Below are positions 1 through 5,194 of a stretch of 5,427 bases of DNA, in pieces (within the stretch, counting starts at the first letter, position 1; every line of letters begins with the position of its first letter). The notes below the pieces were generated by a model. The model was not told the origin of the DNA, made no database searches, and saw nothing but the letters and a program-made list of their open reading frames with translations. Source of the stretch: Azoarcus sp. (GTDB lineage: Bacteria; Pseudomonadota; Gammaproteobacteria; Burkholderiales; Rhodocyclaceae); assembly GCA_031259795.1 (NCBI GenBank), contig JAIRLA010000077.1:1-5427 (forward strand), given 5' to 3'. The translations under genes were made by a program, and so were the position numbers.

Positions 1-6
1 ATTAAT

Positions 7-22
7 TGGCACAATATTTGCT
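7..22 (+). promoter_or_regulatory. sigma-54 (-24/-12) promoter, left edge
   Basis: The string TGGCACAATATTTGCT matches the RpoN consensus TGGCAC-R-N4-TTGC-W at every defined position. GG lies at 8-9 and GC at 20-21, with exactly 10 bases between them. The predicted transcription start is near base 33. Any enhancer for the activator would lie upstream, outside the window. The promoter points toward kdsD, but about 250 bases of leader and repeat sequence intervene. Promoters with this sequence often drive type IV pilin or nitrogen/carbon-regulated genes, but no such gene follows here. Confidence 0.75.
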
Positions 23-43
23 TAAAACAGCGCGAGAGGCAGT

Positions 44-85
44 ATGGACGCAAAACAGCGAGCAGGCATTTTGTATCAACATTAA
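44..85 (+). other. 13-codon leader ORF behind the sigma-54 promoter
   Basis: An ATG at 44, 11 bases after the predicted sigma-54 start site, opens MDAKQRAGILYQH and stops at TAA 83-85. A purine-rich GAGAGG lies at 34-39, only 4 bases from the ATG, which is close for a ribosome site. A second ribosome-site-like AGGGGA at 87-92 follows, but behind it there are only GTG codons and repeat-derived sequence. Whether anything here is translated is unknown. It may be a leader peptide, a chance ORF, or the remains of a 5' leader whose gene has been lost. Confidence 0.2.
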
Positions 86-115
86 CAGGGGAAATACAGT
101 GTGTAGATGCCTATG

Positions 116-196
116 CCCCCGCAGGGGGGAGAGGGCCAGGGAGAGGGGGGCAACCTTGCGGAGCGCAGCGACGCTGATTTCCTTGCGGTGAAGGGT
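116..196 (+). repeat. dispersed GC-rich repeat, copy A
   Basis: This stretch starts with a C-run/G-run dyad (116-135) and ends in a block at 159-181. That block matches the reverse complement of 4754-4776 over 23 bases without mismatch, and looser similarity extends over the rest of both copies. Its core GGAGCGCAGCGACG (160-173) also occurs in the 66-bp element at 4902-4915. It is non-coding intergenic repeat DNA between the sigma-54 leader and the kdsD promoter. The name of the repeat family is not known to me. Confidence 0.7.
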
Positions 197-247
197 GGAC
201 GGGCGTCCCCTTTCTTATCCGCCGGTCGCCGGGGAGCGCGCCCTGGC

Positions 248-256
248 TGTTATACA
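248..256 (+). promoter_or_regulatory. candidate extended -10 promoter for kdsD
   Basis: TGT followed by TATACA gives the TGnTATACA extended -10 pattern. No good -35 hexamer is seen around 226-233, as expected for an extended -10 promoter. Predicted transcription would start near 263, about 24 bases before the ATG at 287. The in-frame ATG at 257 would then lie upstream of the transcript, which supports the later start for kdsD. Confidence 0.45.
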
Positions 257-286
257 ATGCATCGGCCCAGCTTTCCCTCCGTCCGC

Positions 287-1279
287 ATGAACGCGATGCC
301 TCCGCAGTCCAGTCTCTCCCGCGCCCTCCAGCTTGGCCGCCGCGTGCTCGAAATCGAGGCCGCCGCCGTGGCCGCGCTCGCCGGGCGGCTGGGCGAAGCG
401 TTCGAGCAGGCCATCGCCCTGATCCTCCAGTGCCGGGGCCGGGTCATCGTCAGCGGCATCGGCAAGTCCGGCCACATCGCGCGCAAGTTCGCGGCCACGC
501 TGGCGAGCACCGGCACCCCCGCTTATTTCGTGCACGCCGCCGAAGCCGCGCATGGCGATCTCGGCATGATCGCCGCCGAAGATATCGTCATCGCCATCTC
601 GAACTCGGGCGCAAGCGCCGAGCTGCTCACCATCGTGCCGCTGGTCAAACGGCGCGGCGCGCGTCTCATCGCCATGACCGGCGACGGCGCTTCGCCGCTT
701 GCGCGCGAAGCCGATGTGCATCTCGATGCCGCGGTCGACGAGGAGGCTTGCCCGCTCAATCTCGCGCCCACCGCCAGCACGACCGCCGAACTGGCCCTGT
801 CGGACGCGCTCGCGGTGGCTTTGCTCGATGCGCGCGGTTTCGGCGCGGAAGATTTCGCGCGCTCGCACCCCGGCGGCAGCCTCGGACGGCGGCTGCTCAC
901 CCATGTGCGCGATGTCATGCGTCCGCGCGAGCGCGTGCCGGCGGTGACGGGCGAAGCCTTCCTCGGCGAAGCCCTGCTCGTCATGACGCGCGGCGGCATG
1001 GGCATGGCGGTGGCGGTGGCGCCGTCCGGCAAGCCCGAGGGCATTTTCACCGACGGCGATCTGCGCCGCGCCCTGGAAAACGGCATCGACGTGCGCGCCG
1101 CGCGGCTTGCCGAGGTAATCACCCGCGGCCCGCACACCATCGGCCCGGACGCCCTCGCGGTCGAAGCCGCCGAAATGATGGAGCGCCTGCGCATCAGCCA
1201 ATTGCTGGTGGTCGATGGCGAAGGCGTCCTTGCCGGCGCGCTCAATACGCACGACTTGATGCAGGCGGGGGTGATCTGA
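287..1279 (+). CDS. kdsD: D-arabinose-5-phosphate isomerase (SIS + two CBS domains)
   Basis: The enzyme interconverts ribulose-5-phosphate and arabinose-5-phosphate in the cytoplasm, the first committed step toward KDO, the inner sugar of LPS. From ATG 287 the product is 330 residues; E. coli KdsD is 328. An N-terminal SIS domain covers about 45-180, with the GIGKSGHI loop, STGTP, HGDLGM and the APTAST signature. Two CBS domains follow at about 210-265 and 275-328. The residues equivalent to E. coli K59, E111, E152 and H193 are present as K60, E112, E153 and H194. The usual first Glu of SNSGES is Ala here (A109), not one of those four. No Shine-Dalgarno is visible before any of the ATGs at 257, 287 or 296. 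I chose 287 on family length and on the extended -10 just upstream. The stop overlaps lptC by one base. The usual neighbour kdsC is missing. Confidence 0.95.
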   Translation: MNAMPPQSSLSRALQLGRRVLEIEAAAVAALAGRLGEAFEQAIALILQCRGRVIVSGIGKSGHIARKFAATLASTGTPAYFVHAAEAAHGDLGMIAAEDIVIAISNSGASAELLTIVPLVKRRGARLIAMTGDGASPLAREADVHLDAAVDEEACPLNLAPTASTTAELALSDALAVALLDARGFGAEDFARSHPGGSLGRRLLTHVRDVMRPRERVPAVTGEAFLGEALLVMTRGGMGMAVAVAPSGKPEGIFTDGDLRRALENGIDVRAARLAEVITRGPHTIGPDALAVEAAEMMERLRISQLLVVDGEGVLAGALNTHDLMQAGVI

Positions 1280-1866
1280 TGCACGGCCACGGCTTGCATC
1301 CGGCTTACCGCTTCTACCCGGTGGCGATCGCGGCGCTGCTGGCCGCCGGTTCGATCTGGCTCGAACATCTGACCCGCGCGCCCGAACCGGCGGCGGCGGC
1401 GGCGGAAAACCAGACGCCCGATTTCGTCGCCGACAAAGTGCGCATATCCGGCTTTTCCCATGACGGCGCGCTGCGCTATACGCTCGACTCTCCGCGCCTG
1501 ACCCACCTGCCGCACAACGGCGTCACCGTGGCCGAACAGCCGCGCCTGCAACTTTTCACCCAGACCCGGCGCATGCGGATCGACGCCGACCGCGGCGAAG
1601 TCGCTCCCGGAGGCGAGCGCGTGGATCTCTACGGCAATGTCGAAGCCCGGCACGAAGGCGAGCCGGATTCCGCCATGCATTTTTCTTCGGATCGCCTTGC
1701 CGTATGGCCGGATGCGCAACGCGCCGCGAGCAGCGCGCCGGTGCGCCTTGTCCGGGGAAACGCCCGCGCCGAGGCCAACGGCATCGAGGCCGACAATTTG
1801 TTCGGCAACATGAAACTCGCCGGGAAAGTCCGCATGATCTTTCCCCGCCGCCAGAGGAACCCCTGA
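1279..1866 (+). CDS. lptC: LPS export ABC transporter periplasmic/bitopic protein LptC
   Basis: LptC is the inner-membrane anchored bridge component that takes LPS from the LptB2FG extractor and hands it to LptA in the periplasm. The 195-residue product has one N-terminal membrane segment (about 10-30, AIAALLAAGSIWLEHL) with a short cytoplasmic tail. An Ala/Pro-rich linker follows (36-42, five Ala codons from a CGG repeat), then a periplasmic LptC/OstA-like beta-strand domain (about 46-190). Length and layout match the LptC family; E. coli LptC is 191. The ATG overlaps the kdsD stop (TGATG), and a G-rich stretch just upstream can serve as ribosome site. Its own stop overlaps the lptA ATG in the same way, so the three genes are almost certainly co-transcribed and translationally coupled. 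Confidence 0.9.
   Translation: MHGHGLHPAYRFYPVAIAALLAAGSIWLEHLTRAPEPAAAAAENQTPDFVADKVRISGFSHDGALRYTLDSPRLTHLPHNGVTVAEQPRLQLFTQTRRMRIDADRGEVAPGGERVDLYGNVEARHEGEPDSAMHFSSDRLAVWPDAQRAASSAPVRLVRGNARAEANGIEADNLFGNMKLAGKVRMIFPRRQRNP
1388..1405 (+). repeat. CGG trinucleotide run inside lptC
   Basis: Six consecutive CGG units encode the end of a Pro-Ala5 linker between the LptC membrane anchor and its periplasmic domain. Unit gain or loss would stay in frame and only change linker length. Confidence 0.6.
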
Positions 1867-2471
1867 TGTCAACCGCTTTTGCGTCAACCGCTCTTGCCGC
1901 GCGCGGCGCGCCCGCCGTCATCCCCGTTTCCCTTTTCCTCGCCGCCCTGCTGTTCGCGCCCGCTTCCGCACCCGCCCAGCAAGGCAACAGCGGCCAGCCG
2001 GTCAGCATCGAGGCCGACCAGGTGCGGGTAGACGATCGCAACAAGATTCATGTGTTCGAAGGCAATGTCGTGCTCACCCAGGGTTCGTTGTCGATCAGGG
2101 GCGACAAGCTCGTCGTCACCCAGGACGCCAACGGTTTCCAGCATGGCGTCGCCACCGGCGGGCGCGGGCGTCTCGCCTCTTTCCGCCAGAAGCGCGCCGA
2201 CAGCGACGTGTGGGTCAATGGCGAGGCCGAGCGCATCGAATACGACGGACGCAACGAGCGCGCCCAAGTGCAAAGCGGCGGCGACAAGGTAAGCGGCCAG
2301 TACATCGAATATGACGCCGCCAGCGAAAACTACCTTGTCACCAATGCGCCCGGGCATGTGGAGCCCGGCGGCGAAAAGCGCGTCACCGTTGTCATCCACT
2401 CCAAGAACAATGGCAAGACCGGGAAAGAAAACGGCTCGGCGCCCGAGCCGGAAACCGGAAGTGGAAAATAA
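1866..2471 (+). CDS. lptA: LPS transport periplasmic protein LptA
   Basis: LptA oligomerises into the periplasmic beta-jellyroll bridge that carries LPS between LptC and the outer-membrane LptD. The product is 201 residues. A hydrophobic signal sequence (about 17-31, VIPVSLFLAALLF) is followed by a likely signal peptidase I site after APA (residue 37). The OstA/LptA domain covers about 45-155, with the typical pattern SIEADQVRVDDRNKIHVFEG, then repeated strand motifs such as VWVNGEAERIEYDG. The C-terminal tail is Lys/Glu/Gly rich. AGAGGA at 1853-1858, 7 bases before the ATG, supports this start, and the ATG overlaps the lptC stop. lptB, normally next in proteobacteria, is not present. The next gene is a phasin with its own promoter. 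Confidence 0.92.
   Translation: MSTAFASTALAARGAPAVIPVSLFLAALLFAPASAPAQQGNSGQPVSIEADQVRVDDRNKIHVFEGNVVLTQGSLSIRGDKLVVTQDANGFQHGVATGGRGRLASFRQKRADSDVWVNGEAERIEYDGRNERAQVQSGGDKVSGQYIEYDAASENYLVTNAPGHVEPGGEKRVTVVIHSKNNGKTGKENGSAPEPETGSGK
2432..2450 (+). other. perfect hairpin in the 3' end of lptA
   Basis: CGGCTCGG and CCGAGCCG form an 8-bp stem around a 3-base loop inside the last codons of lptA. No T-run follows, so it is not a canonical intrinsic terminator. It could protect the 3' end of the operon mRNA, since no other terminator lies before the phasin promoter. Confidence 0.35.
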
Positions 2472-2487
2472 AATCGTGCAAAATTTA

Positions 2488-2504
2488 TTTGTGCATCGCA
2501 CAAA
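2488..2504 (+). promoter_or_regulatory. dyad operator candidate upstream of the phasin promoter
   Basis: TTTGTGC-ATC-GCACAAA is a perfect 7-bp inverted repeat ending 5 bases before the -35 hexamer. A second small dyad, TGCTG-CA-CAGCA, lies at 2554-2565 just after the predicted start site. Phasin genes in PHA-storing betaproteobacteria are commonly repressed by PhaR, which binds TGC/GCA-rich sites near the promoter. Assigning these dyads to PhaR is inference from that knowledge. Confidence 0.45.
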
Positions 2505-2509
2505 ACCTG

Positions 2510-2537
2510 TTGACAATCAAAATCGCTTGCATATAAT
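2510..2537 (+). promoter_or_regulatory. consensus sigma-70 promoter for the phasin gene
   Basis: TTGACA (2510-2515) and TATAAT (2532-2537) both match the sigma-70 consensus exactly, with a 16-bp spacer. Predicted transcription starts near 2544, leaving an untranslated leader of about 117 bases. The promoter lies in an AT-rich island between lptA and the phasin, which makes the phasin an independent and probably very strongly expressed unit. Confidence 0.85.
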
Positions 2538-2660
2538 CCGAAAAAAAACTTGATGCTGCACAGCAACAGACTAGCGGCATCCTCCCCCCAACCTCGGTGG
2601 TATGCAGTGTCCTGGCAGTTCCGCGTTGTAGTTTTTCCACATCATTTTCTGGAGTATCCC

Positions 2661-3233
2661 ATGTCGACGTTCAATCCCGAACAATTCGCCGCAGCCAACA
2701 AGGCCAACATCGAAACCCTGTTGGGCCTCACCAACAGCGCCTTTGCCAATGCCGAGCGCCTGGCCGCCCTCAACCTCAACACCGCGCGCTCCGTACTCGA
2801 AGACAGCGTGTCCAGCACCAAGGCCCTGCTCGGCACCAAGGATGTACAAGAACTGGTTTCCCTCCAGTCCTCGCTGATCCAGCCGCTGTTGGAAAAGTCG
2901 GTCGCCTATGCCCGCAGCGTTTATGAAATCGCCTCGCAAGGGCAGGAAGAACTGGCGAAAGTGCTGGAAAACCAGCTTGCCGAGCTGAACAAGAACGTCT
3001 CGTCCGTGCTCGACAAGGCCGCCAAGTCCGCGCCCGCCGGTTCCGACGTTGCCGTCGCCGCCGTGAAGTCGGCCATCGCCGCCGCCAACAGCGCCTACGA
3101 CAATTTCTCCAAGGCCGTCAAGCAGGCGACCGAAATCGCCGAAGCCAATGTCGCCGCGGCGACCAGCGCCACCGTCAAGGCGGTCAGCACGACCACCAAG
3201 GCCAGCTCCTCTTCCAAGAAGAGCGCCGCCTGA
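2661..3233 (+). CDS. phasin (polyhydroxyalkanoate granule-associated protein)
   Basis: Phasins coat cytoplasmic PHA/PHB granules, controlling granule number and size and interacting with PHA synthase. The 190-residue product fits the Phasin_2 family. It has a near-continuous amphipathic helical region (about 7-150, e.g. NPEQFAAANKANIETLLGL, then NAERLAALNLNTARSVLED), an Ala-rich helical C-terminal part, and a Ser/Thr/Lys tail (about 168-190). There is no signal peptide and no Trp or Cys. GGAG at 2651-2654, 6 bases from the ATG, fixes the start. The reading frame is open upstream to 2550, but the family N-terminus (MSTFNPEQFAAANKANIETL) begins here. Flanking dyads, a consensus promoter and a terminator make it monocistronic. 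No PHA synthase or reductase gene is visible in the window. The symbol phaP would be usual, but the paralogue number cannot be told. Confidence 0.93.
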   Translation: MSTFNPEQFAAANKANIETLLGLTNSAFANAERLAALNLNTARSVLEDSVSSTKALLGTKDVQELVSLQSSLIQPLLEKSVAYARSVYEIASQGQEELAKVLENQLAELNKNVSSVLDKAAKSAPAGSDVAVAAVKSAIAAANSAYDNFSKAVKQATEIAEANVAAATSATVKAVSTTTKASSSSKKSAA

Positions 3234-3264
3234 TCGAAGCATCCCGCAGTATCCCTGGATAGCG

Positions 3265-3280
3265 TCCGGTTTCGACCGGA
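3265..3280 (+). other. small UUCG-loop hairpin downstream of phasin
   Basis: TCCGGT-TTCG-ACCGGA forms a 6-bp stem closed by a TTCG tetraloop, a very stable RNA loop sequence. It sits 32 bases after the phasin stop and 17 bases before the terminator hairpin. It may stabilise the 3' end of the abundant phasin mRNA. Confidence 0.45.
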
Positions 3281-3296
3281 TTGCTTCCCGGAACGG

Positions 3297-3322
3297 AAAG
3301 CCCCGCGCACGCGGGGCTTTTT
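3297..3322 (+). terminator. intrinsic terminator of the phasin gene
   Basis: AAAGCCCCGCG pairs with CGCGGGGCTTT around a minimal CA loop (effectively a 4-base loop), followed by a run ending in TTTTT. It lies 64 bases past the phasin stop codon. The A-run on the left side could also let it act weakly on the opposite strand. Confidence 0.9.
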
Positions 3323-3360
3323 GTTTCCGGCCCGCAAAACGGGAACGCGGCCAAAGAAGT

Positions 3361-3366
3361 GATAAT
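3361..3366 (+). promoter_or_regulatory. candidate -10 box for the methyltransferase gene
   Basis: GATAAT in the context GTGATAATG is a good -10 hexamer about 32 bases before the chosen ATG. The -35 region (about 3338-3343) is poor. It lies just after the phasin terminator, where a new promoter is needed. Confidence 0.35.
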
Positions 3367-3397
3367 GTTACGCTCCGGACAAAACGAGGGAATGCTC

Positions 3398-4552
3398 ATG
3401 GCAAACGAAGACGCGCTGCTCAGGGAGGTGGATCGGCTATGTACCGACGAAGCGATGCGCGCGCTGATCGCGCGCGCCGCGTTTGGCGGAACAGCGCCGC
3501 CCGCCTTCGACCTGCGCATTCATCCGGCCGACCAGATGCTCCTGCATTCCCTGCGCCACCACAACGATGCGAACGCGGCATTCAGCCAGTACTACAACGT
3601 GGCCCTGCAACAATACCGGGCGGCATACAGCGTGATACGCGCCATATTCGGCGAGCGCGCGCAAGCACTGCACATACTGGATTTCGCCTGCGGTTTCGGA
3701 CGCCTGCTGCGCTTCCTGCGGCACGCCATACCGCAGCGCCTCCACGCCGCCGAAATCCAGGAAGAAGCGCTCGCGTTCGTCGGGGAACGTTTCGGAGTCG
3801 AAACAATTCCCTCGGCTTTCGATCCGGAAGCATTCCAGCCCGGAGAGCGTTTCGACGTGATCTGGGTGGCGTCGCTGTTTTCCCATCTGCCTCCCCGGCT
3901 GTTCCATGCCTGGCTGGCCCGGCTGCTGCGCCTGTCCGGCGAGGAAGAAGGCATCGTCTGCTTCACCGTCCACGATATTTGCCTGCTCCCCGATCCCGCG
4001 CACATGCCGGAGAACGGGATACTGTTTTTCCCGTCGAGCGAAAATCCCGACCTCGACGCCAGCCTGTACGGCACGACCTACGTAACCGAAGCCTTCGTGC
4101 GCGAAGCGGTGGCGCGCGCGGGAGGCGGAAAATTCGACTATTACCGGATTCCGCGCGCCCTGGCGCACGAGCAAGACTTATACGTGGCCTCGCGCCGTGG
4201 CGCGCACGATCTCTCGCGGCTCGGCGGCTTTCGTTACGGCCCTTGGGGCTGGGTAGACGAAAAGCGCCTGTCCGCCGCGAAAGGGCTTTACCTGCGCGGC
4301 TGGGCGGCCTCGCTCGACGACGGACAAGTGGATTTCGTCGACATCAGGGTTGGAAAACAAGAGTTCCGTTGTCCAACCGGCCTGCCGCGTGACGACGTCG
4401 CCAAAGTGTTCGCCGACCCCCGGCTTGCGACCTGCGGCTGGGAATTCCGCTGCCCGGCGCTGCGCGACGGCGACGGCCCGGTACGCGTGGAAGTGACCGC
4501 CAGCAGCGCCCGCGGCGAAATAGCGCTGCTCTACGCCGGAGACCTGCCGTAG
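3398..4552 (+). CDS. SAM-dependent methyltransferase with C-terminal beta-sandwich-like module
   Basis: The 384-residue product has a helical N-terminal part (1-85). A class I methyltransferase fold follows: motif I ILDFACGFGR (about 93-102), an acidic residue ending strand 2 (AAEIQ, E119), and motif IV-like FDVIWVASLFSHLPP (142-156). The C-terminal module (about 287-384) contains LYLRGWAASLDDGQVDFVDI, then RDDVAKVFADP and CGWEFRCP. This resembles the GWA...RxDV...GF beta-sandwich units attached to sugar- or glycan-modifying enzymes. The acceptor substrate cannot be read from the sequence; a surface glycan or another small molecule is possible. ATGs in frame occur at 3281, 3365, 3392 and 3398. 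GAGGG at 3386-3390 is correctly spaced (7 bases) only for 3398. The gene has no tight neighbours, so context gives no further clue. Composition is like the rest of the window. Confidence 0.8.
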   Translation: MANEDALLREVDRLCTDEAMRALIARAAFGGTAPPAFDLRIHPADQMLLHSLRHHNDANAAFSQYYNVALQQYRAAYSVIRAIFGERAQALHILDFACGFGRLLRFLRHAIPQRLHAAEIQEEALAFVGERFGVETIPSAFDPEAFQPGERFDVIWVASLFSHLPPRLFHAWLARLLRLSGEEEGIVCFTVHDICLLPDPAHMPENGILFFPSSENPDLDASLYGTTYVTEAFVREAVARAGGGKFDYYRIPRALAHEQDLYVASRRGAHDLSRLGGFRYGPWGWVDEKRLSAAKGLYLRGWAASLDDGQVDFVDIRVGKQEFRCPTGLPRDDVAKVFADPRLATCGWEFRCPALRDGDGPVRVEVTASSARGEIALLYAGDLP

Positions 4553-4579
4553 CATCGGGGATCGGGAAAGCCCTTCCTC

Positions 4580-4657
4580 CACCTCGTCATTGCGAGAGAT
4601 CCCCCCACCTCGTCATTGCGAGAGATCCCTCCACCTCGTCATTGCGAGGAGCGCAGC
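4580..4657 (+). repeat. three 26-bp tandem units leading into a 66-bp element
   Basis: The string CCTCGTCATTGCGAG recurs with its CGTCATTGCG at 4585, 4611 and 4637, an exact 26-base period. The first two units continue into AGATCCC. The third runs on into the full 66-bp element. The array begins 28 bases after the methyltransferase stop. Confidence 0.85.
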
Positions 4658-4702
4658 GGCGTGGCAATCCAGCGCGTTCTACCCGGCGCGCAGCGCCGCT
4701 GA
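4637..4702 (+). repeat. 66-bp dispersed element, copy 1
   Basis: The element has a 36-base left part (4637-4672, CGTCATTGCGAGGAGCGCAG onward to CAATCCAG), a 10-base middle, and a 20-base right part (4683-4702, CCGGCGCGCAGCGCCGCTGA). The left part differs from copy 2 at one base and the right part is identical. ATTGC and GCAAT near the ends of the left part, and GGCGC-GCA-GCGCC in the right part, give it palindromic character like REP or MITE-type intergenic repeats. Confidence 0.85.
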
Positions 4703-4740
4703 ATAAAAAAAGGAAGCGAAAAAATGAGACGCCTGTCTGC

Positions 4741-4836
4741 GCCCCACCGCCAAGAAATCAGCGTCGCTGCGCTCCGTATGGTACGAAACCCTCTCCCGGC
4801 CCTGGCGGGCCACCCTCCCCCGCAAGCGGGGGAGGG
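4741..4836 (-). repeat. dispersed GC-rich repeat, copy B (inverted relative to copy A)
   Basis: Read on the opposite strand, this region matches copy A at 116-196. The 23-base block at 4754-4776 is the exact reverse complement of 159-181. It also carries a perfect 11-bp palindrome, CCCTCCCCCGC-AA-GCGGGGGAGGG, at 4813-4836, which is a decayed dyad in copy A. It lies between the two 66-bp elements. Confidence 0.75.
4813..4836. repeat. perfect 11-bp palindrome
   Basis: CCCTCCCCCGC and GCGGGGGAGGG flank a 2-base AA centre. It is the terminal dyad of repeat copy B. No T-run follows on either strand, so it is unlikely to be a standard intrinsic terminator. Confidence 0.8.
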
Positions 4837-4890
4837 AAGTGTCCATCGCAAGAACTCGCTCCCCCCGTCATTGCGAAAACCGCCCCTCCT

Positions 4891-4956
4891 CGTCATTGCG
4901 AGGAGCGCAGCGACGTGGCAATCCAGTTCCATCCATCCGGCGCGCAGCGCCGCTGA
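4891..4956 (+). repeat. 66-bp dispersed element, copy 2
   Basis: It has the same architecture and length as copy 1: a 36-base left part (4891-4926), an unrelated 10-base middle (4927-4936) and an identical 20-base right part (4937-4956). A truncated head (CGTCATTGCG at 4866) precedes it by 25 bases, mirroring the tandem heads before copy 1. The two copies lie in direct orientation, 254 bases apart. Confidence 0.85.
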
Positions 4957-5122
4957 TTGAATCTGCCCCCTGCCCCCTGATGAAAGGTCTTCGCTCCCCC
5001 GCCGCGCCGTTTTTCACGAAGCCCCGGCCAGAATCGAACACGGAACGCCAAGAACTGCCGCAGAAATATTTTCATCCTGGGCTTGCATTCCTGAAAAACC
5101 GCATGTACAGTGCGTCATCCCC
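4957..5122. other. intergenic stretch with no recognised feature
   Basis: Between the second 66-bp element and the dyad at 5123, I see only a short CTGCCCC duplication (4967-4979) and a weak CGCA-N7-TGCG dyad at 5100-5114. Open frames crossing it begin inside the repeats and look spurious. Confidence 0.5.
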
Positions 5123-5147
5123 GCCGCATTGGCATATCAAATGCGGC
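5123..5147 (+). promoter_or_regulatory. dyad, possible upstream activator site for the sigma-54 promoter
   Basis: GCCGCATT and AATGCGGC form a perfect 8-bp inverted repeat around 9 bases. The centre at 5135 lies about 69 bases before the predicted sigma-54 start site. Sigma-54 promoters need an enhancer-binding activator that normally binds a dyad some 70-150 bases upstream. The dyad does not match the NtrC or NifA consensus sites, so the activator is unknown. Confidence 0.4.
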
Positions 5148-5177
5148 ATGTTTCCAGGTGACGAACGGCTATGATTT

Positions 5178-5192
5178 TGGCACGATTCTTGC
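5178..5192 (+). promoter_or_regulatory. sigma-54 (-24/-12) promoter of the candidate small RNA
   Basis: TGGCACGATTCTTGC matches the RpoN consensus at all defined positions through TTGC. GG (5179-5180) and GC (5191-5192) are separated by exactly 10 bases. With the GC at -13/-12, +1 falls at 5204. No protein start follows for 139 bases. Confidence 0.8.
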
Positions 5193-5194
5193 GG

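Noticed and set aside
99..191. GTG-started 30-codon ORF behind the AGGGGA motif
   Set aside because: Nearly all codons fall in repeat copy A, and the peptide (ending TLRSAATLISLR) is a typical repeat translation.
430..1278. Upstream extension of the lptC frame through kdsD
   Set aside because: The extension is an Arg/His-rich low-complexity shadow of kdsD. The true LptC start at 1279 has a membrane anchor and the operon-type TGATG overlap.
523..1887. 454-codon open frame on the minus strand opposite kdsD and lptC
   Set aside because: It is antisense to two well-identified genes. Its translation is Arg/Ser/Ala-rich with no recognisable domain, as expected for a mirror frame in GC-rich DNA.
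3148..4392. 414-codon plus-strand frame overlapping the phasin end and the methyltransferase
   Set aside because: It is Arg/Pro/Ala-rich, crosses the phasin terminator, and shadows the methyltransferase frame, which has clear SAM motifs.
4580..4660. CRISPR-like array
   Set aside because: There are only three units with a 26-base period, no distinct unique spacers, and no cas genes. It is better explained as tandem heads of the 66-bp element.
5030..5055. tRNA T-arm-like string on the minus strand (GTTCGATTCTGGC)
   Set aside because: The flanking bases do not form the 5-bp T-stem, and no acceptor or anticodon arm can be folded nearby.
4642..5174. Several 78-111 codon frames in the intergenic repeats (e.g. 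containing HCEERSDVAIQ or SLRGAQRRGNP)
   Set aside because: These peptides are translations of the dispersed repeat itself and occur as false hypothetical proteins in many genomes. They have no ribosome sites and no domain.
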